Source: Chloroflexi bacterium 54-19 (GTDB taxonomy: Bacteria > Chloroflexota > Chloroflexia > Chloroheliales > Chloroheliaceae). From it: a DNA stretch of 64,000 nt. A program made the position numbers and the translations under genes. The notes beneath the pieces were generated by a model. The model ran no database searches. It saw nothing but the letters and a program-made list of their open reading frames with translations, and was not told where the DNA came from. Below, piece after piece: positions 44,645-53,941 of this stretch; position 1 is the stretch's first letter; each line of letters starts with the position of its first letter. The stretch is from assembly GCA_001898225.1 (NCBI GenBank), contig MKTJ01000032.1, positions 85,101 through 149,100 of the forward strand, given 5' to 3'.

Positions 44645-46192
44645 TTACCCTTTCTTTTCGCTGTTTCGGATACTACCGGTTTGAGATTGCGATAATTGCG
44701 CGGCGATTGAGCGGAAATGCTGCAAGCGGGTTCGGGCGGTTTCTCTTTCAAACTCGCTGGCTGCTTCCCGTAAATTGCGTTCTTCGATCTCAATTAGTCT
44801 CGGCAAATGCTCTGGTTTAACCGACCCGGCCGGGGGAAGCGGAACCGCTACAGCGATGGCAGCGGTTTGCCCCTCCATAGCACCGGTTTGTTCCTGATCT
44901 GCCGGCGGTTGCCAGTTGGTTTTTATCAAGTGGATCAGCAAACCTTCCCGGTTGTGGACCGAACGCTGCCGGTCGATATAGTCAAGAGTAGACTTGACAT
45001 AACTATCAGGATGCCCATTCTGCCGCGCAAGAGCCGCGAGGGCGGCGGCTTCTTTTTGGGACACGCCAGCTTGAATCAGGTCCTGCATAAGGGTGAGCTG
45101 CTCCGGTTCCTGGCTTTTTTCAATGGCTGCCGCCGGTTTTGACCCGGTCCGTTTAGCAGGCTGCCGGTTTTGTTGTTTACTGGCCCCAAGAGCAGAGTTA
45201 GCTGAACTGGTAGAGGGCTGGCTGTTAAGAAGGTGTTCTTCAAACTCATAGGTAGAAAAAGACACACACACATCCTCTTCGGTTCCGGTTTTCAATTCAC
45301 TATTTGGGTTAGTAGCTGCCCTGCTAGTATCAGATAGAAATCGGGTATCTGATGCTGTTTTCCCCTCTGGGCCTAACGAGACTGCCATGCCTGGTCTGGT
45401 TGTTGTGTGTTGTTTTATTTTTTGCTTGTTTGAATTCTCTATTGTCTCCGGCAAATTTGCGGGGGTAGAGGGACGTAAATTTGCCGGAAGGGAGGGGCGC
45501 AAATTTGCGGGGGTAGCTTCTATCCTGGTCTCGGCCAGGGGCGTAAAATTGCGGGGGTAGCGGTCGTTATTCGTTTCTTGTTTTTGAGCGGCCAACCTAA
45601 CGGCCCTGTCCTGTCCTAAGGGGTCGGTATTAACTGGTTTTTGGACTGCCCCTTCAGCCCTGCTCTTGTCGGCCCGTTCCTGGCTTTGCGGATTTTGGGT
45701 GCTCTTAATAGAGGGTTTACCGAACCGGTTAAGCTCGTAGATATTGGTGTCCGAGCGGCCGTTGGCGGCAGTCCGGTGATGGCGGAAAATATAGCCCCGT
45801 TTTACCAGGCTGTCGAGCGCCCGGTCCAGGCTGCGGTCGCTAACCCCGGCTCCCCGGTCGAGCTGGGTACCGTCCAGCCGGCGGATGCCGTTAAGGAACT
45901 GGCTGCGGCTGATCGCGTCGGCATCCTTGCGGTTTCCTTCTCCGTCGGTATAGCCCCAGGTATGATCAAAGATGTAAAGCATAACCTTCAACTCGGCCTC
46001 AGTCAGATCCTGCATCTGGTGCCGGATAAAAATGCGCGGCAGCATCACAAAGTTTGGATTGCCATAGCCTTCAAAAGGCAAGCTGCCGTTGCCGCTACCG
46101 TTCTTGCCGCTACTGCCGATACCGCTACTGCTGCTGTCCCCGCTGTTGTCACCGGCCTGATTTTGGGGAATTTCCAATGAATTCAAGGCCAT
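44645..46192 (-). CDS. lambda-O-like replication initiator with internal iterons
   Basis: 515 residues from ATG 46192 (after GGGAGG). N-terminal winged-helix region (LPRIFIRHQMQDLTEAELKV, then FDHTWGYTDGEGNRKDADAI, ISRSQFLNGIRRLD and LDRALDSLVKRGYIFRH) matches phage replication protein O (Phage_rep_O). A low-complexity linker (~150-330) follows, then a helical C-terminus (LMQDLIQAGVSQKEAAALAA and LPRLIEIEERNLREAASEFE). The linker DNA carries four iteron copies. In lambda, O binds iterons inside its own gene and recruits DnaB via P. The DnaB gene follows here, so this is the likely initiator-origin of module 2. Confidence 0.8.
   Translation of the reverse strand: MALNSLEIPQNQAGDNSGDSSSSGIGSSGKNGSGNGSLPFEGYGNPNFVMLPRIFIRHQMQDLTEAELKVMLYIFDHTWGYTDGEGNRKDADAISRSQFLNGIRRLDGTQLDRGAGVSDRSLDRALDSLVKRGYIFRHHRTAANGRSDTNIYELNRFGKPSIKSTQNPQSQERADKSRAEGAVQKPVNTDPLGQDRAVRLAAQKQETNNDRYPRNFTPLAETRIEATPANLRPSLPANLRPSTPANLPETIENSNKQKIKQHTTTRPGMAVSLGPEGKTASDTRFLSDTSRAATNPNSELKTGTEEDVCVSFSTYEFEEHLLNSQPSTSSANSALGASKQQNRQPAKRTGSKPAAAIEKSQEPEQLTLMQDLIQAGVSQKEAAALAALARQNGHPDSYVKSTLDYIDRQRSVHNREGLLIHLIKTNWQPPADQEQTGAMEGQTAAIAVAVPLPPAGSVKPEHLPRLIEIEERNLREAASEFERETARTRLQHFRSIAAQLSQSQTGSIRNSEKKG
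45450..45560. repeat. iterons inside the O-like gene (candidate origin, module 2)
   Basis: Four units of consensus SGYAAAWTTGCGGGGGTAG beginning at about 45450, 45474, 45498 and 45542 (spacings 24, 24, 44 bp). They encode the repeated peptide ATPANLRPS/LPANLRPS. Position corresponds to residues ~210-247, between the initiator's DNA-binding and C-terminal parts. Confidence 0.65.
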
Positions 46193-47050
46193 TTTTACGC
46201 ATAACCTCCCAAAGCCCTTGACGGAGGTGAAATGTCGTGTTATCATGATTCCAGTTGATTACCTGGAAAAAGGTAACAAAAATACCACCCTCTAATCGAG
46301 GACCTGTGTATTGTGAAAATCCCGCGTCTCTGGAAAAGTTTAGGGATTTTCAGGACTTATACGAATTTTTCTTAAAAATCACTTGACTTGCCGGTCAGGT
46401 GAATTTTTTTGTTCGAAATCCTTCGAACTGCTGTAAACCAAACTGGTTTTTTTGGCTTACAACTGTTTCTTTTCGTTCCTTTTCTATTCTTCTTTGACCA
46501 GCCCTGGCGGCTACACCACCACACCAGAAAAAAGAACTTGCTACGTTAGTGGCTGGTTTTAACCATGCCAATAGAGCAGACTGGTTACTGCCCGAGTAGT
46601 CCCTGAATAAAAATTGACTTCTGTTCCGGAGAAATCGCCCGGCACGATAGCCGCTGCTGGTACAGGGACTGGTGCCGTCATTACTGCTGCAATGGCTTTT
46701 ATACTCGCTAACCCTACAGGTCAGTCGTAAAAGCCGAGGGGTCCGTTTAGATAAGCTCTCGCTTTTGGTGCTTCCGCTTCCGCTTACTCTTGCACATTGG
46801 CATGATTTTACCGCAGAAATTGGTAAAGTACCAGTACATGAGCAAATGGATTCTCGAAACTCATTTTTTACATGTGGATAACGCTTGTCCCTTTTTGTGA
46901 CTTGTCCACAATATCTGGAATGCCCGGTGGAATAGACCACCACATGCAGTCCCAGCTCTCCTGGACCAGCCCTAAAGGCATGTAACTGATAAAGAGTTAC
47001 AGGCGCCTCTGGTGCAACAAACGTTTCGAGTATTGTATCCTGTGTAACCA
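46193..47050. other. upstream region of the initiator operon
   Basis: A 218-codon minus-strand ORF (46395-47051) exists here but is Ser/Cys/Arg-rich with no family match or ribosome-binding site, and is probably not a gene. The rest is AT-rich near 46.3-46.4 kb and should hold the operon's promoter. A clear -35/-10 pair was not identified. Confidence 0.35.
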
Positions 47051-47080
47051 TTGTAACCTATTGAGTCAATCCTGTATAAT
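47051..47080 (+). promoter_or_regulatory. promoter for the HTH gene
   Basis: -35 TTGTAA (47051-47056), 18-bp spacer, -10 TATAAT (47075-47080), plus strand, ~215 bp before the HTH gene. Confidence 0.5.
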
Positions 47081-47294
47081 AAAAGTAATTAAAGAATTGG
47101 GTGCGTAGCGTACTGCATGTAATGCGACGGGCACTCCCTACAACTGCAGCAAGCGCAACCGGAGTTGCAAATGCTTTCTCATGGAGCTAAACCTGGCCTG
47201 ACTAACCTGGTAATAAACAAACAACAGGAAAGTTAGCCAGTTAATAACGAGAAAGGATAAACACTTTCTCCAACCACTAAAACCGAACGGAAGA

Positions 47295-47525
47295 ATGCCA
47301 GACATGATCCAAAACGACTCCGAAACACTAACAACGCCTGAAGTTTTGTTGGAACTGGGCATCAGCCGCAAGACCCTCTATAAATGGATGGACCGTGGCA
47401 TTATCCGTCCCAATAACTTCAATCCTCTTTTCGAGAAACAAAGCAAGCTGCTTTTTCTAAAGTCTGACGTCCAGTCGGTCAAGGAGCAGATGCGCCCGCC
47501 TGCTCCCAATACCGCCGCTTCCTGA
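47295..47525 (+). CDS. small HTH protein (excisionase/MerR-like)
   Basis: 76 residues. TTPEVLLELGISRKTLYKWM followed by DRGIIRPNN is a helix-turn-helix of the MerR/excisionase family; the C-terminus is short and charged. The only plus-strand gene between the replication and conjugation blocks, so a likely regulator of one or both. Confidence 0.7.
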   Translation: MPDMIQNDSETLTTPEVLLELGISRKTLYKWMDRGIIRPNNFNPLFEKQSKLLFLKSDVQSVKEQMRPPAPNTAAS

Positions 47526-47991
47526 CCTTTCTTCAACGCTACCCACCAGGAAAGGAAGCACCACACGTTCTCTACTTACCCGACTTTATCCTCTTTCTTA
47601 TTTCTTAGTGACTAACTCTGTTCAACATGTTCAAACTATTTTCGTTCGTCGAATGGCTATGAGTGGAATCATCCCGGTTACACCTTTATGGGGTAAGAAC
47701 CCATAACCGAGAACCTAACTTAAGACATCAATAGCTCTCTAGTTTTACTTTCTCTCTCTACCCTTCCTTTTGAAAGTCTCTTTTGCTTTTAAATCGTTGT
47801 ATATTGTTTATCGGGTACAGTACACACCCTGGTTATGGATTCTCTGCCCGCTTTTCCCGACATTTTCCTGCCCTTTTTTGTGTGTACCGGTTGAACCGGG
47901 TTAAGTAGCGCGCCAGGTGTCGCACCAGCCGTCGCACCAGCCGTCACACACCATCTCTAGTTTTGCGACGGTCCTTTAATCAGTTTTCTCG
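47526..47991. other. intergenic between HTH and Replic_Relax genes
   Basis: Converging side of two transcription units. Contains T/C-rich tracts (47.57-47.77 kb) and a tandem CCGTCGCAC-type repeat near 47.93 kb. No gene. This region would be a reasonable place for an oriT, but no recognised nick sequence was seen. Confidence 0.4.
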
Positions 47992-48990
47992 CTACTGAGG
48001 TCTCCATATATCCTCTAAAACCGTCCTTACGCGGTTTAGCGTTGTTACTCGCAGACGGGCTTTCGAAAGTAAGGTTTTGTAGCTGAGGGCTTTTTCTTCG
48101 GTCTCAAAAACACCAACCACGAGTATCTGACCGGCAATTTGCTGGTAGTGTTGAAACCGGGCCTGCCAGAAACTCTGGCTCCCTTTTGGCGGGCAAAGGA
48201 TAAAAACCACAGCATGCTCGCTGTAGTAAGATTTTAAGGGTTCCTCGTTACCTGGTTGGGAAACCCCGCCAGTTTTATCTACGTTTCCAGGACCGGGGGT
48301 GTTACCGGGACCGAAAGTGGGGCCGAGACCAGTGGGACCGGGTTTTGCCGGAAAGCTTTCTTTTAAACCGGTTGCGGAAACTTTGGGAACTTCTCTCGGC
48401 CTTGAATAAGCCACATAGTCATTTGTCTTGAAGGCCAGCCCCAGTGTATGCGTTCCTTTAATATCTCCTACCGGCCAGCGTCCGGTGTTATAAAATTCTC
48501 GCCAGGTAAGCGCCTGGGCTAACCGGTAATACTGGGGTGTCCTGGACGGTAACGGCCTGACCCGGTTATATGTTTGAGGTTTTTCAAGTTGCCATCCTGC
48601 CGAGGTGGCTACAACCCTCTCCAGTTCCAGTTTTAAGCCGGTATGGGCGAGTTGCTCCACACTGAGCTTTCTGCGGAAGTGATTGCCATAGTGATGCTCC
48701 AAACCCGCCCAGGCGGCTCCTGGTTTGAGTAAGCTCCAGCCCAGCTCACTCCGTGGCCCAATTTCAGGTAAAACCGGGTACGACCGGATATAGCCAGCCC
48801 GGTTTAACATTTGCAGGTCGGACTGGACCCGTCGCAGAGTTTTAGGAAACCCTCTTGTTTGCAACAACTTGCTAATCTGCCGGGTGGTAAGAGACCGGTA
48901 CTCGGCCAGCATTTTTAAGATCGCCAGCCTGTCGGGTGTGCGCTGGCACCTCGTACTTTCCGAACTACTTTTGAGGGAATAACTTGACAT
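47992..48990 (-). CDS. Replic_Relax-like winged-helix protein 2
   Basis: About 332 residues from ATG 48990. N-terminal winged helix (RLAILKMLAEYRSLTTRQIS, then VQSDLQMLNRAGYIRSYP) and middle region SVEQLAHTGLKLELERVVAT resemble the replication-relaxation family. A Gly/Pro-rich spacer precedes a C-terminal alpha/beta domain (YYSEHAVVFILCPPKGSQ, then FQHYQQIAGQILVVGVFETE). Immediately downstream (24 bp) of a similar gene. Such proteins adjoin coupling-protein genes on plasmids of Gram-positive-like bacteria and may act at oriT. Confidence 0.65.
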   Translation of the reverse strand: MSSYSLKSSSESTRCQRTPDRLAILKMLAEYRSLTTRQISKLLQTRGFPKTLRRVQSDLQMLNRAGYIRSYPVLPEIGPRSELGWSLLKPGAAWAGLEHHYGNHFRRKLSVEQLAHTGLKLELERVVATSAGWQLEKPQTYNRVRPLPSRTPQYYRLAQALTWREFYNTGRWPVGDIKGTHTLGLAFKTNDYVAYSRPREVPKVSATGLKESFPAKPGPTGLGPTFGPGNTPGPGNVDKTGGVSQPGNEEPLKSYYSEHAVVFILCPPKGSQSFWQARFQHYQQIAGQILVVGVFETEEKALSYKTLLSKARLRVTTLNRVRTVLEDIWRPQ

Positions 48991-49013
48991 AATATATCTC
49001 GCTTCCAATCAAA

Positions 49014-49937
49014 CTAGAGAAAAGGGTCAACTACCAGTATCCAGACATTTGCTGCTCCGCTCTCGCTCCTATCAATTTCGTTTTGGATGCGTTCTGCTCG
49101 CACCGAGTTTGTAACCCACAGGGTGGGCTGGGAGGTGCGGCCCAATTTTGTGATTTTATTTTTTAACATCTGCCCCCAGTACTGGCCGTCGATCTCAATA
49201 TCTATTCTTTGCACTCCGACCAGCTTTGGACCAGGCGCCGCCAGAAAACGAAAGAGTGCGTTTTCAAACTTTTCCGGGGTTGGCTTTGTATGGTCCGGGC
49301 CACCATTATTAAAAGTCGCGGCGTGGGAGTTGTTAGCAGGCAGGCCTGGTCCTGGCGCTAACCTGGTCGTTGCTTCCCTTTCATTTTCCTTTTCGGGTAA
49401 GATAGCGGTTTGCTGGGGCGGTACAATAGGGCTGATGCCAATAAACGCTCTGGCGTCGGCAACATCGGCCAGCCCGCCAAAAGCCCGGCTTCCGGGGTTT
49501 CGTTTTAGCATGGCTGCTTCGCTGTGCAGCTCTCTTTCGTTTTGCCAGCAAACAATTCTTTTCCCAAAGGGTCTCAGTAGCCTCTCAAGGACGATCCGCG
49601 TTTCCTGAGCCGTAAGCTGCTGCTTTACCTTAGCGTGGGTTGGTAAGCCAATCATCAGTCGTTTACGCATGGTACTATCAAAGTATTTAACTGCCGCCTG
49701 CTCAGTCAGAGTAAAAACTTGCTCTCCCCATTTTCGGCTGGTCTGGACATAATGCCGTTCGATTAGACCGCTTTTTTCAAGGAGGAAAAGTCTTTCCCGG
49801 CAGGTCCGTTCGGTAGCTTCGGGCCAGAAAACTATTTGGAGTTGTTTTAAACTGGCAAGGCCATTAGTACCGATCCACTGCATCAGCAGCCGGTCCCGCT
49901 CGGTAACAATTGTTAATCTTGTGGCAGAACGCATCAT
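49014..49937 (-). CDS. Replic_Relax-family winged-helix protein 1
   Basis: 307 residues. N-terminus RLTIVTERDRLLMQWIGTNG, then ASLKQLQIVFWPEATERTCRE and LFLLEKSGLIERHYVQT is a typical Replic_Relax winged helix. The C-terminal part includes GVQRIDIEIDGQYWGQMLKN and PTLWVTNSVRAERIQNEID, the nuclease-like region of the family. Name comes from plasmid replication-relaxation; no HUH or MobA relaxase occurs in the window, so these two proteins may serve that role. Next to the coupling protein gene. Confidence 0.75.
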   Translation of the reverse strand: MMRSATRLTIVTERDRLLMQWIGTNGLASLKQLQIVFWPEATERTCRERLFLLEKSGLIERHYVQTSRKWGEQVFTLTEQAAVKYFDSTMRKRLMIGLPTHAKVKQQLTAQETRIVLERLLRPFGKRIVCWQNERELHSEAAMLKRNPGSRAFGGLADVADARAFIGISPIVPPQQTAILPEKENEREATTRLAPGPGLPANNSHAATFNNGGPDHTKPTPEKFENALFRFLAAPGPKLVGVQRIDIEIDGQYWGQMLKNKITKLGRTSQPTLWVTNSVRAERIQNEIDRSESGAANVWILVVDPFL

Positions 49938-50029
49938 TTGGTTCTATCGCCCCTCTTTCTTTCTCCCTTTTTCTTTCTCCCTTTACATGCTATTGAGGGA
50001 GTGTTTTCTGTTGCCTTCTGATCGCCAGC

Positions 50030-53000
50030 TTAAAGTAATCCCGCCGGTTCTTTTTGACCCGTTTTCCCCGATTCAACACCTTCAACGGCGCTTTCTTTTA
50101 TGACCGGTGTAACAGGGGCCGGTATAATTTCTCCTTCAACCTTTGTAATTCTCTTTTTGCGTGTCTTTTTTAGCGCTGGCGCTGCTCCCGGCGCCAGCGC
50201 TGCCTTTTGTTCTTCCTCCAGTTCCTGCTCTGAAATTGAAACTGGAACTTGCCCAGGTGCCTGCCCTAATGATGCTGGTGGTTCATCCGGGATAGGGTCT
50301 GGGGCTGGCATCGCAGCCAGGCTCCTTTTATTACCAGTTACAGATGGAGTGGGCGCTTTTACCTCAAAATCAGCAGCCCCAGTTTTATTGAGAAAGGAAC
50401 TCTGGACAAATAGCGCTTCTTTTTCCTGATTTTCTGCTAAAGGTTGCGGCTGTAAGGGCGCTGTCTTCTTCTCCGGCATCGGCATCTCGTCATTTTGCTC
50501 AAGCTCCTTCTCAAACACTGATTGAGGTTCTCCCACTCCTGCCTCGGTTGGTGGTTGAGCCGTTAGCTCCCTAACATGTCCGGCTGAAACGGTACCGGTA
50601 ACCCCTGGAAAGCCGGTCGGCGTATTTTCTGGACATGCTTGCGCAGCTTCTTTGGTGTCCTCTTTCTCCGCTTGTTCCTTTTCCCCTATCTCATTTCTTT
50701 CAACCTCACCACTTTGGGGATTGGTGGGGGAGGTTTTTGTTTCAACCGGTAAGAACCGCACTGTCAAGAACCTTTTTCTGCCAGAAGGGCCTGGTTTTAC
50801 CGGCTCAGACTCAGAAGGCTGCCTTGGTGAGACGCCGGTACCGGCGTGTCCTATTTCTTGGACTTCCCCGTCCGAGTTTTTTAATTGTGGTTCGTTATTG
50901 TTTGAACCGTTAGTAATACCGGCTGTTTGGCCCTGGTCGGCGGGTGGGGCCTGAAGTTTATCGGGTTGGCTTTTGTCCTTTTGCCCGCTAGCAGGCTGGG
51001 AGGTCCGCTTTTGTAGATTCTTCAAACTTCTTAACTGGTCCAGAACCTGGTTTTCCAGCCGGTTAACCGTACCCAACCGCATATCTATAACCTGGGCAAA
51101 CCAGCGCCGTCCCTGGGCGTCGCTGCTCTCTACCACGGCCAGAAACTGGCTTAGTTCCCGGATTTCCGCCGGGAAAAAGCGGGGTCGCACCCTGGTAGAA
51201 GTTAAGCTATTGGCGCTCTGACTACTGGTCCGGCCGCGCCCATGCGAAGTGTTGCGGCTGCTTCTGGTTTCACTGCCACTGTTTCCTCCAAAGACCTCGT
51301 ACTCCTGTCCCCGGCTGTAACCTGAAGCATTGTTATGGGTGGTTCCCCGGCTTTGCCCCTGACTGTGGGTAACATAGGGTAATTCAAGCTGGCCAAAGGT
51401 ATCGCTAAAGCGGCGGGCATCTTTCTCACCCACCCCGGCCATCACTATTTTGGTACCGGATACGGCAAAGATCGTATCCAGCAGACTATCATCCTTTATC
51501 TGGGTCAGGGTCTGGAGGGCCATCACGTAACCGGCATTGTTGGAGCGCGCCTGGGCCATCCCGTTCGCCACGTTCTCGGTTATAAAGTGGCGGGCCTCGT
51601 CTACCGCTGCCATTTTAAAGAGCTGGCGGTTACAGTCGGGGGAAAGGACGGCATAAGTAAATTGAGATAAAACCAGCCGCCCCAGGATCGGGGCCAGCCG
51701 GGGTGATTTGGCTACCGGCAGACTCAGGTGAATGAGCCCCGGCTTCTGGAGTAGTTCTTCAATCGTGTAGACCTCCTCCGCTTCGTCAGAATTGGTAACC
51801 ACCACTTTAGCGGCGCTACCGGTTACCAGGGGGTTGAGCGCGGTTGCCAGGCTGCCCAGGACATCGGTATTCTTATTATCGGCCAGTTGCATTACCCGCT
51901 GGAGCTGCGAGGCCAGGCGAAGAGCTTCCTCGTATTGCTCTGGCCCTCGCTGGCCTTCCAGAACCATGTCGTGCAGGTTCAGCACTTTCTTGGGGTCGGT
52001 CAGATAATTGAGTAAGTCGGTTAGTTTGGGGTTGTGTTCGTAAGCAATATTGTGGGCGGCGACCAGGGCTGCAAGGGCATCTTTGGCATTGTTGGAGAAA
52101 TACTGTTTATCGCCACCCAGGTCGGGGATAAGGGCTTCGGCCAGCCGCTCTCCCGCCTGGGTGGGATTCTGCCCGGCAAAGATGTTCAGCTTTATCGAAA
52201 CGGCCGGGTTCTCCGGGTCAAAGTTATAGTCAAAATAGGCCGGGTCAAAATCATCGCCCTTGCTGTCCCAGAAAATCGCCACCGAATGAGAGCGGCGCAT
52301 GAAGGTCAGCATGGGCCGGTAGACCGAATAGGTTTTACCCGAACCCTGAGGAGCCACAATAACCAGGTTGGTCCTGAGCATGTTAAGGGTGAGCCAGTAA
52401 GGCACCGGCTGGACTTCCCGGTCGAGATAGAAGTAGCCGGGGTCGCTTTCCCACATTCTGGGCAGATAACCGCCCAGGACAAGGCTCGATTGCCAGGCCT
52501 TTAGAGGGCTGTCCGGCTCGCTGCCAATTTTAAGGGCCGGGATGCTACCAGCTTCTTCAAGCTGGTTTTCGTCATTAACATTTTCCCCCCTGGTTTTTTT
52601 AGCCTTTTCCTTTGGGTTCTTTACCTCCAGGCCCAGCCCCTGATTGGTGCTGGCCTGTTTTGACCACCTGGTTTTGGGAAAGAGGCTGATAATTGTTTTA
52701 CCTACCCTGATAGCGTTTGGGCTGCCAATGGCCGAGAACGAGAGTACCGCCAGGACAAAAAAGGCCACGAACAGCCCTGGCTCGAACTGGTGGAGAAAAT
52801 CCCAGCCATGCCAGGGGTAGAGCACAATTCTCTTCGGACTGGCCGAGCTGGCCCAGACCAGCCCGCTACAAAGCCTTTTTGATTGGTCCGCCACACAATC
52901 GAGCAGGCTGATGGTTGGTCTGCTATCCGCCGGAGCATGTCTGGTGAAGGTATACAGCCAGCCGGTAGCCAGGTCGAGGCCGCCTGCAAGCGCCAGCAGG

Positions 53001-53164
53001 AGAGGCCCAGCTACCAATAATAGGCTTCCAATTACTCGCCATGGTGAGGATGCCAGTCGCTTTAGTTCACTGCCAAAGGTAATTCTAACCGGCTCAGGTC
53101 GCTCAGGCGCTGTCAGATAGGGGTTATTGGTATTTCTATTTCTTTTACTTTTTTGCTGGCTCAT
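50030..53164 (-). CDS. traG: VirD4/TraG-type conjugal coupling protein with long disordered tail
   Basis: 1044 residues; ATG 53164 follows GAAGGAG. Two N-terminal membrane segments (RVIGSLLLVAGPLLLALAGG ~44-62 and GLFVAFFVLAVLSFSAIG ~130-147), Walker A APQGSGKTYS (~271-280), Walker B FKMAAVDEARHFI (~525), and a C-terminal VMAGVGEKDARRFSDTFG block. The last ~340 residues are rich in Pro, Gln, Glu, Lys and Gly and should be unstructured, perhaps for contacts with substrate or partners. It brings the DNA-relaxase complex to the secretion channel. SSB and secretion genes upstream. Confidence 0.9.
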   Translation of the reverse strand: MSQQKSKRNRNTNNPYLTAPERPEPVRITFGSELKRLASSPWRVIGSLLLVAGPLLLALAGGLDLATGWLYTFTRHAPADSRPTISLLDCVADQSKRLCSGLVWASSASPKRIVLYPWHGWDFLHQFEPGLFVAFFVLAVLSFSAIGSPNAIRVGKTIISLFPKTRWSKQASTNQGLGLEVKNPKEKAKKTRGENVNDENQLEEAGSIPALKIGSEPDSPLKAWQSSLVLGGYLPRMWESDPGYFYLDREVQPVPYWLTLNMLRTNLVIVAPQGSGKTYSVYRPMLTFMRRSHSVAIFWDSKGDDFDPAYFDYNFDPENPAVSIKLNIFAGQNPTQAGERLAEALIPDLGGDKQYFSNNAKDALAALVAAHNIAYEHNPKLTDLLNYLTDPKKVLNLHDMVLEGQRGPEQYEEALRLASQLQRVMQLADNKNTDVLGSLATALNPLVTGSAAKVVVTNSDEAEEVYTIEELLQKPGLIHLSLPVAKSPRLAPILGRLVLSQFTYAVLSPDCNRQLFKMAAVDEARHFITENVANGMAQARSNNAGYVMALQTLTQIKDDSLLDTIFAVSGTKIVMAGVGEKDARRFSDTFGQLELPYVTHSQGQSRGTTHNNASGYSRGQEYEVFGGNSGSETRSSRNTSHGRGRTSSQSANSLTSTRVRPRFFPAEIRELSQFLAVVESSDAQGRRWFAQVIDMRLGTVNRLENQVLDQLRSLKNLQKRTSQPASGQKDKSQPDKLQAPPADQGQTAGITNGSNNNEPQLKNSDGEVQEIGHAGTGVSPRQPSESEPVKPGPSGRKRFLTVRFLPVETKTSPTNPQSGEVERNEIGEKEQAEKEDTKEAAQACPENTPTGFPGVTGTVSAGHVRELTAQPPTEAGVGEPQSVFEKELEQNDEMPMPEKKTAPLQPQPLAENQEKEALFVQSSFLNKTGAADFEVKAPTPSVTGNKRSLAAMPAPDPIPDEPPASLGQAPGQVPVSISEQELEEEQKAALAPGAAPALKKTRKKRITKVEGEIIPAPVTPVIKESAVEGVESGKTGQKEPAGLL

Positions 53165-53378
53165 CTGACTTCTCCTTCAACTCCACCCTGCTAACAGGTC
53201 ACCCTGCCAACAGGCAGTTTATATAGTTACCTCTACCGCATGCTGCTCTTAAAAGGATCAGTAACCTATAACTTTGTTTTTTTTGTTTACATATCCCATT
53301 ACTTACCTGTGGTTTAGAACTAAGCTAAACCCATTCCAATACATAACAGCAAACCAGGAATTATGGTCTTAATCATTA

Positions 53379-53870
53379 TTAAAAAGGTAAATTATCTTCT
53401 AACTCCTCATCACTAATGACTCTTTCCTGGTGCTGTTTGGCAGGGATAGCGGCAGCAACCGGTTCTTCTGCTCCTCCAGAGTTTTCTTTAGCTTTAGTTG
53501 GATTAGAAGGAAGCACCACCATATTGAAGGTATCGAGGGCAATTTCAAACCCGGTAGTGGGTATAGTAAATTCCACTCCATCCGAGGTTTTCAGCTTACG
53601 CTGGTAGTCGTAAGTTTGTAGCCTCCCGCTAATTGTTATATAGGCCCCATTTACCAGGTTAGCTTTGCTTACCCGTTCCGCCAGGTATCCCCAGGCTACC
53701 ACGGGAAACCTATCGGCATGTTCTCTCCAGCCAGTCTCTGTACTCGCGTCCTTAATAAATCGGTGGCATGCCAGCAAAAAATAGGCGACTTTAAGACCGT
53801 TTTCGCCAGTCCTGAGTCTGGGGCTGCTTATAATTCGCCCGGCCCAGGCTCCGCTATTCAGATCAGCCAT
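53379..53870 (-). CDS. ssb: single-stranded DNA-binding protein
   Basis: 163 residues from the second Met (MADLNSGAWAGRIISSPRLR). OB-fold (FPVVAWGYLAERVSKANLVN, ITISGRLQTYDYQRKLKTSD) and the canonical acidic tip ending DNLPF that recruits partner proteins. Probably coats transferred single strands in the recipient. Single-gene transcript or part of the conjugation operon. Confidence 0.9.
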   Translation of the reverse strand: MADLNSGAWAGRIISSPRLRTGENGLKVAYFLLACHRFIKDASTETGWREHADRFPVVAWGYLAERVSKANLVNGAYITISGRLQTYDYQRKLKTSDGVEFTIPTTGFEIALDTFNMVVLPSNPTKAKENSGGAEEPVAAAIPAKQHQERVISDEELEDNLPF

Positions 53871-53941
53871 ACTTTCCAACACTTTCTAATTCCAACAGTT
53901 TCCTGCGATGCTGTTATACTTCTTTAGGTCACCCGATACCT

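Noticed and set aside
46395..47051. 218-codon minus-strand ORF upstream of the O-like gene
   Set aside because: Biased Ser/Cys/Arg composition, no recognisable domain, no good start; probably non-coding, though not excluded.
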